A stretch of DNA of 8,664 nucleotides from Nitrososphaeria archaeon (GCA_021324715.1 JAJPIN010000197.1:1-8664); one strand, 5' to 3'; shown: positions 1 to 5,227, counted from the first letter of the stretch. A program made the numbers and translations. Notes: a model not told the origin generated them from the letters alone.

Positions 1-437
1 AGTCAAAATCTTCATCTAAAAGTGAAGTAACCCAAAACGCTACAATGCTCAATACCAGCAGCAGTAACATGACCGGCAATGGAACAATGATGAGTGGGAA
101 TATGAGCGGAAACTCAACTATGGGTGGAAACCAAACCACAACATCTGGTCCTACAGTAATTATTTCTCCCGGATCGTCTTCTCCAAGCAATGCCAAATTC
201 TTTGATCCTCCAAAATTAACAGTATCAAAGGGCACAACAGTAACTTGGAAAAATGGTGATTCGACAATGCACACAGTAACATCAGGAAGTGCTCAAGGGG
301 GAGAATCTGGTACAGTATTTGACTCAAGTTATTTAACTGGGGGAAAAACATTCCAATGGACACCTAATAGTACAGGAACATTTGACTACTATTGCACTCT
401 TCATCCTTATATGAAGGGTCAAGTAGTGGTTAACTAA
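1..437 (+). CDS. amicyanin/plastocyanin-like type 1 copper protein, 5' partial
   Basis: The frame is open from the window edge (first full codon at 3) to TAA 435-437, so the N-terminus and any signal peptide lie outside. Numbering from the ATG at 45, residues 1-37 are a Ser/Asn/Gly/Thr/Met linker with six N-x-S/T sequons (N3, N8, N12, N19, N23, N29) and six Met. Residues 50-130 form a cupredoxin domain, with VTW in the core, H76 in MHTV, and the C-terminal ligand loop CTLHPYM (C117, H120, M123). This loop closely resembles amicyanin's C-T-P-H-P-F-M, so all four type 1 copper ligands are present. It probably carries electrons outside the membrane, tethered by the linker. The ATG at 45 could be the start, but composition upstream is identical and no promoter is visible in the first 44 bases, so a start further upstream is preferred. 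Confidence 0.9.
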   Translation, partial: SKSSSKSEVTQNATMLNTSSSNMTGNGTMMSGNMSGNSTMGGNQTTTSGPTVIISPGSSSPSNAKFFDPPKLTVSKGTTVTWKNGDSTMHTVTSGSAQGGESGTVFDSSYLTGGKTFQWTPNSTGTFDYYCTLHPYMKGQVVVN

Positions 438-439
438 GT

Positions 440-460
440 CTCCTTTTTCTCTTTTTTATA
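440..460 (+). terminator. T-rich terminator of the copper protein gene
   Basis: Directly after the TAA at 435-437 come T5 and T6 runs separated by C (ctcctttttctctttttt). Oligo-T stretches without a hairpin are the usual archaeal termination signal, and this sits on the correct strand and at the correct distance. Confidence 0.6.
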
Positions 461-519
461 TTAAAAGTAAAATTTTAGTCTGTATAAAATAACACATTTC
501 TCAACAGTATCGTAGCGAT

Positions 520-609
520 TGTGGCACTTTTGTGGCACTAAATTTTATTTTAGCATCTTGTATTAGGTTAAAGTAACTTGTGCATGTTCAATCCCTCTCA
601 AAGACACCA
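520..609 (+). other. gene-free spacer with a direct repeat and a possible tRNA 3'-end scar
   Basis: The 244-base gap between the copper gene and the next stop codon has no credible frame. TGTGGCACT occurs twice at 520-528 and 531-539. At 587-609 the bases can be read as a tRNA 3' end: T-loop TTCAATC, T-stem half CCTCT, acceptor half CAAAGAC, discriminator A and CCA. The matching 5' T-stem half (AGAGG) is missing; gcatg is there instead, so this is not a tRNA gene. A 3' fragment of this kind is what an integration (att) site leaves behind, but the match is short and could be chance. Confidence 0.25.
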
Positions 610-663
610 TTAGCCAGTCTATTCATAATTGTCTAAATGAAGGTTTAATACCCAAAGATCATT

Positions 664-673
664 TAAAAAAAAA
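664..673 (-). terminator. T9 terminator of the minus-strand membrane protein gene
   Basis: A9 on the plus strand at 665-673 is T9 on the minus strand, nine bases past the stop codon at 682-684. A further T-rich run lies between. This is consistent with archaeal oligo-T termination. Confidence 0.55.
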
Positions 674-681
674 TCTATTTT

Positions 682-990
682 TTACTTTCCATCACAATGT
701 GACAAGGCCAGTTTGAATTGTTCAGAGCTACCGTACAAGCCATTATGTTCGAAGCCTATAATTTTGTCTCTGCAATCAGAGTACCCTTTCATCGTTCCTT
801 CAGTATAGAGTATTCCAACGTACATTAATAAAATAGCGGCTATGACGACTGCTGCAGAAATAAGTAGAATTAAAGATGTTTTTGGTTCACCGTGGATCGA
901 CTTTGTAATTATACCCATCCTTTTCACTGGAGCCTGTAATGAAATGCTCATATTCGTACCTCCATTTGATTTTGATTTTTCTTCATACAT
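682..990 (-). CDS. small single-helix membrane protein with C-terminal CRDKIIGF domain (unknown function)
   Basis: 102 residues from the ATG at 990. There is a charged N-terminus (MYEEKSKS), a hydrophobic helix at about residues 38-62, then an outside tail of about 40 residues with C73 (in YSDCRDKIIGF) and C99 (in SHCD) that could form one disulfide. I do not recognise the family. A paralogue lies at 1999-2298 and aligns from the QAPVK/VTPVL region to the last codon. The frame is open to ATG 1032 (116 aa) and has a GTG at 1011. The DNA around 1032 aligns with paralogue DNA upstream of its own start, where the base triplet is AAG, so the shorter starts are preferred. The gene is divergent from the HEPN gene at 1230. 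The reverse-strand open frame across it is not credible. Confidence 0.72.
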   Translation of the reverse strand: MYEEKSKSNGGTNMSISLQAPVKRMGIITKSIHGEPKTSLILLISAAVVIAAILLMYVGILYTEGTMKGYSDCRDKIIGFEHNGLYGSSEQFKLALSHCDGK

Positions 991-1229
991 TCCACATGGC
1001 GAAACTATCACTTTAATTCTAGTAATAATCATTTGTTACTCGTATCAACGATTTATTAGATCTAAAATCTGAAAATAACATTTCTACTTTTAGATTTGAT
1101 GTGATCTTATTAATTTAGGGCTTTCAAAAATACACAAAACTGATACTAATATTCTTCTCGAGGTTACTGAATGAAAAAAATGTCAGAAAGTGTCAATTCT
1201 TATACTCTTCGTGCAAGAGGATTATTGAA

Positions 1230-1808
1230 ATGTCAGATCCAAATCGAGTTGTAAAGAGATTACTCGAGGACAGAATTGAATTCAAATTCTATGCTGTCGA
1301 AAAACATTTGCAAATATTGAGTGATATGGAAGCCAAGGGAGAGACTCCTAATAATCCTAGGGCTAGAGTAAATTGGGAGGTAGAAATCGAGGAGTTACTT
1401 TTTCATCTAATCGGCGCTATGGATTGCCTTCTTGATAGAATTAATGAGAGATTAAATTTAAAATTGGAAACTCGAAATGTAACCACAATAAACGTATGTA
1501 AGAAATTACGTATGAATAAAAGAAATGACTTGATTAAGGAATTGTGGGATTTGTTGAATCCACGCAATCCTGTTCGTTCGTGGTTGAAGATTGTGATCGA
1601 CCTTAGAAATACCGGCACACATAGAAGCATCATCAATGTCCGTTTTGCGAAAGGCAATATGCATATTACCCTTGAGGAGGATTCTGATTTAGAAATAATT
1701 CCATATTTGGATGATCGAATTCAAAGAATGAGGGATTTGATTGATACAATTATCAGCAGAGAGCCATTGCTTAGTAGAAAATATCCTTCGAAGAAGAGAC
1801 GAAGTTAA
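1230..1808 (+). CDS. HEPN-domain protein with RNxxxH motif (putative RNase or RNA-binding)
   Basis: 192 residues, mostly predicted helical, no signal peptide, highly charged. The key feature is R126-N127-T-G-T-H131, which fits the Rx4-6H motif of HEPN domains with the polar residue after Arg seen in active RNase members. An upstream helix (about residues 50-75, EELLFHLIGAMDCLLDRIN) resembles the helix that pairs with the motif helix in Cthe_2314-like HEPN proteins; that family link is from memory. The C-terminus is basic (KKRRS). The ATG at 1230 is preceded by GAGG at 1217-1220, a plausible Shine-Dalgarno. No nucleotidyltransferase (MNT) or other antitoxin gene is next to it; the nearest genes encode small membrane proteins. 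It could be an orphan toxin, a stress or defence RNase, or a non-catalytic HEPN. The motif is clear; the function is inferred. Confidence 0.82.
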   Translation: MSDPNRVVKRLLEDRIEFKFYAVEKHLQILSDMEAKGETPNNPRARVNWEVEIEELLFHLIGAMDCLLDRINERLNLKLETRNVTTINVCKKLRMNKRNDLIKELWDLLNPRNPVRSWLKIVIDLRNTGTHRSIINVRFAKGNMHITLEEDSDLEIIPYLDDRIQRMRDLIDTIISREPLLSRKYPSKKRRS

Positions 1809-1951
1809 CTTTGTTAGAGTTATTCTTGAAATTTGGTATTTTATAGGGATTTCCTGAGTATGGAAAAGTAACACGAAGAAAGAAATTATAAAATTATAAA
1901 CTCAAAAGAACGCCAGAAAAGGATTAATTAAATAGAATTGAATGATAAAAA

Positions 1952-1979
1952 TATCAAACGTTTGATACTAGTAATAAAA
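1952..1979 (+). promoter_or_regulatory. perfect 16-bp palindrome (possible operator) plus TATA-like box
   Basis: TATCAAACGTTTGATA at 1952-1967 is a perfect palindrome. It abuts a TATA-like stretch, taataaaag at 1971-1979, whose centre is about 25 bases before the GTG at 1999. A palindrome next to a TATA box is a typical archaeal repressor or activator site. The right half is conserved in diverged form (CGTTGATAC) upstream of the paralogue at 682-990. Confidence 0.45.
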
Positions 1980-1998
1980 GATCTTTACTAGACTTATT

Positions 1999-2298
1999 GT
2001 GCACCTTATGATTTTGACAGAAAAGAAAAAAGAAAGGTCGTTGTTAGTCACTCCTGTCTTAAAAGAAGTTACAAAACCAAAAGATGGAAGCCCAAGGACT
2101 TCCTCAATAATACTAGTATCGGCAGCGATATCCATTGTAGTTGTATTGTTGACTTTTGCAGCAGCATTACCACATACAGAGGCATGGTTCGAACAATATT
2201 CCGAATGTAGAGACAAAATAATAGGGTTTTAGCAAATGGGACTTTACAAAAGCCCAGGAGATTTCAAGCTAGCATTTTCCTACTGTGACTTAAAATAA
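1999..2298 (+). pseudogene. paralogue of the 682-990 membrane protein, interrupted by an in-frame TAG
   Basis: From GTG 1999 (or ATG 2008) the frame reads a basic N-terminus, a hydrophobic helix at about residues 36-60, then YSECRDKIIGF, and stops at TAG 2230-2232. The same frame continues for 21 codons after the TAG (QMGLYKSPGDFKLAFSYCDLK) to TAA 2296-2298. These codons align with the intact copy's HNGLYGSSEQFKLALSHCDGK. The TAG sits where the intact copy has Glu, so one GAG-to-TAG change explains it. The truncated product would lose the second cysteine. The reading frame is otherwise undamaged, so the event is recent, or the short form is still expressed. UAG decoding as pyrrolysine is unlikely in this lineage. 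Confidence 0.75.
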
Positions 2299-2426
2299 AA
2301 TGTGAACTATTATAAAAGTCAGTCCCAAAAAACGGGTTCTGATTAAATGCCGGCATATGGTCACCTGAAATTTTTCATTTATTTATTTATCCTATTGTTC
2401 GATTATGAGTGCAAGCAGAAGAATAA

Positions 2427-2817
2427 GTGCTAAATAACGAACAGAAGTCATATGTCGATGTACTTGATAGACAAAGGCTATCGCTAATTGAATTAGTCAA
2501 TTAGGTTCTAGAAAATTGAAAAATCCTGATATTCAGATTTGTGCACTTATTGAATCAAAAATGAATGAAATTATGGATAAATAAATGAAAAGATTCTATA
2601 CTTGAAGCCGACCGATTAGATAGTGAATTAAGAATTTTGGATTGAATTTTATATCAAGTTTGTAGTAATGACTAGATCCAGATTTAATTCCAGATCTAAA
2701 AAGTGTTTACCGTCTGTAAGTATCAGAGGAAAAGTCAGGTGAAGATACAACCATTGATACAAGAAATAAACGCATAGTTCATACTAGACATGATAGTATG
2801 AAATCAAAAATGTCTAA
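2427..2817 (+). pseudogene. probable decayed coding region, unidentified
   Basis: There is no intact gene between 2298 and 2920. Protein-like, charged helical segments occur in successive frames on the plus strand. These are a GTG-initiated stretch at 2427 with VDVLDRQRLSLIELVN ending at TAG 2502; then, after a frame change, KNPDIQICALIESKMNEI; then LEADRLDSELRILD; then DPDLIPDLKSVYRL; then VSEEKSGEDTTIDT to about 2817. Several stops and frame changes separate them. This looks like one old gene rather than random AT-rich DNA, but I cannot name the family, and chance open segments remain possible. Confidence 0.35.
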
Positions 2818-2855
2818 CTAGTAATAAATTATGATTCTGACTAAAAAAAATTAAA

Positions 2856-2898
2856 GGAATGAAACGAGCGCTCTACCTAGGCTGTCTGCTACTGATCC
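2856..2898 (-). pseudogene. 5'-half tRNA relic (anticodon CAT, Met-like)
   Basis: Read on the minus strand, this GC-rich patch contains GTAGC, then AGCCTAGGTAGAGCGCTCG, then TTTCATTCC. That matches the archaeal tRNA pattern GTAGCTCAGCCTGGTAGAGCGCTCG, with an anticodon loop TTCATTC giving U33 and anticodon CAT. The D-stem 5' half is disturbed (AGA in place of T, one extra A), the anticodon stem is not closed on the 3' side, and no T-arm or 3' acceptor follows; an oligo-T run follows instead. It is therefore a fragment, not a working tRNA. It lies just past the end of the 2920-3522 gene. Confidence 0.45.
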
Positions 2899-2919
2899 TA
2901 TCCTAAAGGGAACGATTTA

Positions 2920-3522
2920 TCAACTACCTATCCTTACAAGGGAGAATATGATAGCAGGAATATTGGGCTCACCAGGTGGTGTAGTATTAATGAGACCGCA
3001 ACCTTGACCTACAGCTGATACTGACATCACTGTATTTATGACATCATTTGCTTTCAATGGCATAATTGCTTGTGATACGAGGACAACGGTATCATTAACT
3101 GAATTGACAGCATTGCGAGTGTTACTATTTGCTACAAATTGACCATTTTGTCTAAGCCAAATATCAACATTACAAGTTGTACTACCTGAAGTCTTTCCTA
3201 CCTGACCTGCTGCTACGATTAGGTAACTTCCAGGTACATTGACAATCACATCAGCTGAGTTTCTCGTGCTACTGTGTGTAATACCTCCATTGATGTAATC
3301 GTTAGAATCCATAGGTACAAATACTGGCTTAGTATTAGTTGGTTGGACTGATTTAGTATGCGATAATTGTGCGGATGGTGTAACTGCAGTTTCTTGCGCG
3401 AACACTTGCGGTGCAATTAGTATCCCGGACATAGCGGCTAATACTAAAGCAAAAGCGCCCAAGGTAAACATTTTTTCACTTCTGCTAAATCTCGACATTC
3501 TCAAAGTTAATGTGGATTTCAT
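2920..3522 (-). CDS. exported protein with probable C1q/jelly-roll-like beta-sandwich domain
   Basis: 200 residues. The N-terminus (residues 1-42) is a long signal peptide with basic residues, a hydrophobic core (about 19-38) and a V-F-A site, so cleavage is likely after A42. A Ser/Thr/Pro-rich linker follows to about residue 70. Residues 72-200 alternate hydrophobic and polar as in beta strands (GSYLIVAAGQVG, VDIWLRQNGQFV, DTVVLVSQAIMPLKANDVI, IIFSLVRIG). This layout resembles C1q/TNF-like jelly rolls and phage-type fibre heads; the assignment is by pattern only. C117 and C175 could pair. The ATG at 3522 has a TATA-like box (TTAAGTAT on the minus strand, about 3548-3556) at 26-30 bases, so little or no leader is expected. 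It lies 100 bp after the 3623-3881 gene, same strand, with its own promoter. Function unknown. Confidence 0.85.
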   Translation of the reverse strand: MKSTLTLRMSRFSRSEKMFTLGAFALVLAAMSGILIAPQVFAQETAVTPSAQLSHTKSVQPTNTKPVFVPMDSNDYINGGITHSSTRNSADVIVNVPGSYLIVAAGQVGKTSGSTTCNVDIWLRQNGQFVANSNTRNAVNSVNDTVVLVSQAIMPLKANDVINTVMSVSAVGQGCGLINTTPPGEPNIPAIIFSLVRIGS

Positions 3523-3547
3523 CGTATAGAATATTCTTATAGTAGAA

Positions 3548-3556
3548 TACTTAAGT
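3548..3556 (-). promoter_or_regulatory. TATA-like box for the exported protein gene
   Basis: The minus strand reads aacttaagtattc here; its centre is about 29 bases before the ATG at 3522. Moderate match to the archaeal consensus. Confidence 0.35.
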
Positions 3557-3622
3557 TTTACAACATCTAATTCTGTTATATAATGCTGAATAATATCACA
3601 GAAAAATAATACATCCTCACCT

Positions 3623-3881
3623 TCATTTCAATTCAAAAGCGTCGTCACAAGAATATAGATTTTTGACCAAAGTCTTATTGGCCATATTTCCATCAGTCAT
3701 ATTATACGAATGGCAAGTTAGTCCTGTATCATGTACTGCACAAGCATTGACACATGTGATTACCTGATCTTTATTCATGTCGACTAACTCATTATTAATA
3801 CCAGTAACAGAAAGAACATAAGAAATACCAAGGCATTTGAATAATATCGAAAACCACAAAAGATTCTTTTCTTAATTTCAT
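3623..3881 (-). pseudogene. small cysteine-rich exported protein, apparently frameshifted in the signal peptide
   Basis: The long frame starts at a TTG (3859) and ends at TGA 3623, giving 78 residues with four cysteines in the mature part (C36, C40, C49, C71) and sequons at N53 and N61. Its first 20 residues are hydrophobic but lack a basic start. One frame over, ATG 3881 gives MKLRKESFVVF, a normal signal-peptide beginning, placed about 21 bases after a good TATA box. Removing one base near 3865-3845 would join the two into a typical signal peptide followed by the cysteine domain. So the gene is either frameshifted by one base, affected by a sequencing error, or truly starts at TTG 3859. The family is not recognised. 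The next gene on the strand (2920-3522) is also exported. Confidence 0.6.
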
Positions 3882-3896
3882 ACTTGTACTAAAGAT

Positions 3897-3906
3897 TTTT
3901 TATAAT
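3897..3906 (-). promoter_or_regulatory. TATA box for the 3623-3881 gene
   Basis: The minus strand reads attataaaaa, a good archaeal TATA box. Its centre lies about 21 bases before ATG 3881 and about 43 before TTG 3859. The spacing therefore favours a leaderless start at 3881, which supports the frameshift reading. Confidence 0.5.
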
Positions 3907-3945
3907 ATGATAGCTAAAATAATGCACTGAGACAATGGAATCATC

Positions 3946-3998
3946 CTGGTGGGCCCAACTCCTAATATGTGACTCTCAATCATGGCCCACCAGTGTTT
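3946..3998. repeat. hairpin repeat copy A (CTGGTGGGCC / GGCCCACCAG)
   Basis: Arms CTGGTGGGCC (3946-3955) and GGCCCACCAG (3984-3993) pair perfectly over 10 bp around a 28-nt loop. The right arm lies inside TGGCCCACCAGTGTTT (3983-3998), a 16-bp block found again exactly at 4715-4730. T5 follows on the plus strand. It lies upstream of the 3881 promoter. Confidence 0.75.
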
Positions 3999-4037
3999 TT
4001 ATAATCTAATCCATGACCAGTTATATAGGCGAGTTAA

Positions 4038-4058
4038 TTAGGTTTAAGAGAAACCTAA
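4038..4058. repeat. 8-bp perfect inverted repeat
   Basis: TTAGGTTT (4038-4045) and AAACCTAA (4051-4058) flank a 5-nt loop. It is part of the hairpin-dense gene-free stretch; no gene is seen between 3907 and 4946. Confidence 0.5.
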
Positions 4059-4204
4059 GCATTATTAAAAACGAATTAGATAAAAGTAGAGACTTGTGTT
4101 TAAAAAATCGTAAATCGTGTCACTTTCTACTATTCAAAACTTTCAGTATTGTACATCAGCTCAATTATATATTTGCCTGAGCAAAAACTAGCAGCCTAAA
4201 ACAC

Positions 4205-4272
4205 AGCAACTGGTGGGGCTTGGTTGTATCTTGTTCATTCAACGGGCTTTGTCTTCAAACCCATCAGTTGCT
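4205..4272. repeat. hairpin repeat copy B (AGCAACTGGTGGG / CCCATCAGTTGCT)
   Basis: Arms at 4205-4217 and 4260-4272 pair over 13 positions, 12 Watson-Crick plus one G-T that would be a G-U wobble in plus-strand RNA. The core ACTGGTGGG is shared with copies A and C. The 42-nt loop has a minor inner pairing (GTTG/CAAC). Confidence 0.7.
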
Positions 4273-4382
4273 AATTATTGTTTCTTTTATTTAAATCCTG
4301 ATCGTACTTCTATTTACAATCAATTCCGATCGTTACCAGTATGACAATATTATAATTTGCTGCACGGATACATTACAATCGC

Positions 4383-4419
4383 CGGGATAAGCAAACAAAG
4401 TGCTGGTGGACTTATCCCG
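4383..4419. repeat. 9-bp perfect inverted repeat
   Basis: CGGGATAAG (4383-4391) pairs with CTTATCCCG (4411-4419) around a 19-nt loop that includes GCTGGTGGA, an echo of the hairpin core in copies A-C. Confidence 0.6.
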
Positions 4420-4524
4420 AAAAGCCAACCTGAATCTATTCACATGAGCTACCAATTTTTAACAGAAGTTTTAGAAAATTTATTATATTATTTCCACGAT
4501 ATTACTCTAACTATTCATATTGGT

Positions 4525-4590
4525 AGGAGGGCTTTTTCTATCGGTTTCTGCGATCTAGTAAACGAAATATCGTTTAGATTATTCCCTCCT
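4525..4590. repeat. nested inverted repeats (AGGAGGG / CCCTCCT enclosing TAAACGA / TCGTTTA)
   Basis: The outer arms AGGAGGG (4525-4531) and CCCTCCT (4584-4590) enclose a 7-bp hairpin, TAAACGA (4559-4565) and TCGTTTA (4570-4576), with a 4-nt loop. The outer arms match a Shine-Dalgarno core and its complement. That could matter if the region is transcribed, but no gene follows it on the plus strand. Confidence 0.5.
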
Positions 4591-4680
4591 GTTACGCTCT
4601 AAAATGTTTAGTAAAAAACTTTGAAAACTCTAATATCGCTGACTATCATATTGCTACGCAAATTCATTTGACAAACCATA

Positions 4681-4730
4681 CACTGATGGGCCTAGTCTAT
4701 CAACTAAGATTTATTGGCCCACCAGTGTTT
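4681..4730. repeat. hairpin repeat copy C (CACTGATGGGCC / GGCCCACCAGTG)
   Basis: Arms at 4681-4692 and 4716-4727 pair at 11 of 12 positions. The exception is A-C on the plus strand but G-U on the minus strand. The 16-bp block TGGCCCACCAGTGTTT at 4715-4730 is identical to copy A. Confidence 0.75.
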
Positions 4731-4814
4731 AACTTATTTAAATTTTATTGGATATATCGTCGAAGGACATCAAAATCCCGACAATGCGAAACTCGTCCTA
4801 AAGTGTCTCCTAGC

Positions 4815-4862
4815 ATTATTCAATTCAATTGAATAATCCTATTGTTATTTTTGATATCAAAA
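4815..4862. repeat. two adjacent palindromes
   Basis: ATTATTCAAT (4815-4824) and ATTGAATAAT (4828-4837) form a perfect 10-bp stem with a 3-nt loop. Then TTTTGATATCAAAA (4849-4862) is a perfect 14-bp palindrome. Both lie beyond the terminator of the 4947-5198 gene. Possible regulator sites or 3'-end structures; AT richness makes chance more likely than for the GC-rich arms nearby. Confidence 0.5.
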
Positions 4863-4887
4863 TCGGGAGATATAGAAGAGTCATAGT

Positions 4888-4915
4888 AAAATAAAAAAGG
4901 GAAGCACACAAGTGC
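4888..4915 (-). terminator. hairpin plus T6 terminator of the 4947-5198 gene
   Basis: On the minus strand GCAC-TTGT-GTGC (4915-4904) is followed by TTCCC and then T6 and T4 (4898-4888). This is about 32 bases past the stop codon at 4947. Confidence 0.5.
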
Positions 4916-4946
4916 GATTTAAGTTCGTCCAATTATAATTTGTTGT

Positions 4947-5198
4947 TTACGAACCGTTTTTCTGTCTGTGACAGTCACTTTTTGCATCGTCGTCTGCTGA
5001 CTGGACCATTTTGCATTCTCCATGATTAGTGTAGCACAGGGAACCATTCGGGCTAACCGGGGTAGAATAACACCATAAGAACGCAATATCTGATTTTGCC
5101 GCTTCGATGTGTTGTGCGCCATATGAAAGAACGATTGCTGATCCAAGCATTGCAATTGACAATGCTATTATTACACCAAGAGTTCCGCTCTTGTTCAT
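4947..5198 (-). CDS. small exported or membrane-anchored protein with four cysteines (unknown function)
   Basis: 83 residues from ATG 5198 to TAA 4947. The N-terminus MNKSG plus a hydrophobic core (about residues 7-26) is a signal peptide or anchor; possible cleavage is after A28 or A34 (AQHIEAA). The mature part has C43, C55, C62 and C76, spaced for two disulfides or a metal site, and is otherwise polar. No family is recognised. The promoter (TTAATTAT) centres 25 bases before the ATG, so the transcript should be leaderless, and a terminator follows at 4888-4915, so it is a single-gene unit. It resembles the 3623-3881 product in size, export signal and cysteine number but not in spacing. An overlapping frame on the same strand has no signal peptide and is dismissed. 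Confidence 0.72.
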   Translation of the reverse strand: MNKSGTLGVIIALSIAMLGSAIVLSYGAQHIEAAKSDIAFLWCYSTPVSPNGSLCYTNHGECKMVQSADDDAKSDCHRQKNGS

Positions 5199-5219
5199 AA
5201 TGTTTTTCTAGTAGATATG

Positions 5220-5227
5220 ATAATTAA
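5220..5227 (-). promoter_or_regulatory. TATA box for the 4947-5198 gene
   Basis: TTAATTAT on the minus strand, centre about 25 bases before the ATG at 5198. This is the spacing expected for a leaderless archaeal transcript. Confidence 0.5.

Noticed and set aside
842..1072. 76-codon open frame antisense to the 682-990 gene
   Set aside because: The minus-strand frame is supported by a paralogue; the plus-strand frame is only its reverse.
1171..1254. 27-codon frame overlapping the HEPN start
   Set aside because: Too short and no family signal. Kept only as a possible leader peptide in the HEPN finding.
2230..2232. TAG read as pyrrolysine
   Set aside because: The aligned residue is Glu, no pyl genes are visible, and UAG decoding is not known in this lineage. 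A nonsense mutation is simpler.
2726..2736. GAGGAAAAGTC, similar to the conserved GAGGAAAGTCC of RNase P RNA
   Set aside because: It has an extra A, and no matching second conserved region or supporting helices lie around it.
2859..2906. 15-codon hydrophobic frame (MKRALYLGCLLLILS)
   Set aside because: The GC-rich sequence is explained better by the tRNA 5'-half relic on the other strand; the ATG is the reverse of the CAT anticodon.
4205..4272. Hairpin copy B as a tRNA (7-bp acceptor-like stem, TTCAAAC loop)
   Set aside because: No T-stem, D-arm or anticodon arm can be formed; the long stem continues past 7 bp and fits the hairpin family instead.
4357..4602. 81-codon open frame on the plus strand with a TTG start
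   Set aside because: It crosses two inverted-repeat structures, has no promoter or ribosome-binding site, no domain-like pattern, and ordinary AT-rich composition. Chance is more likely.
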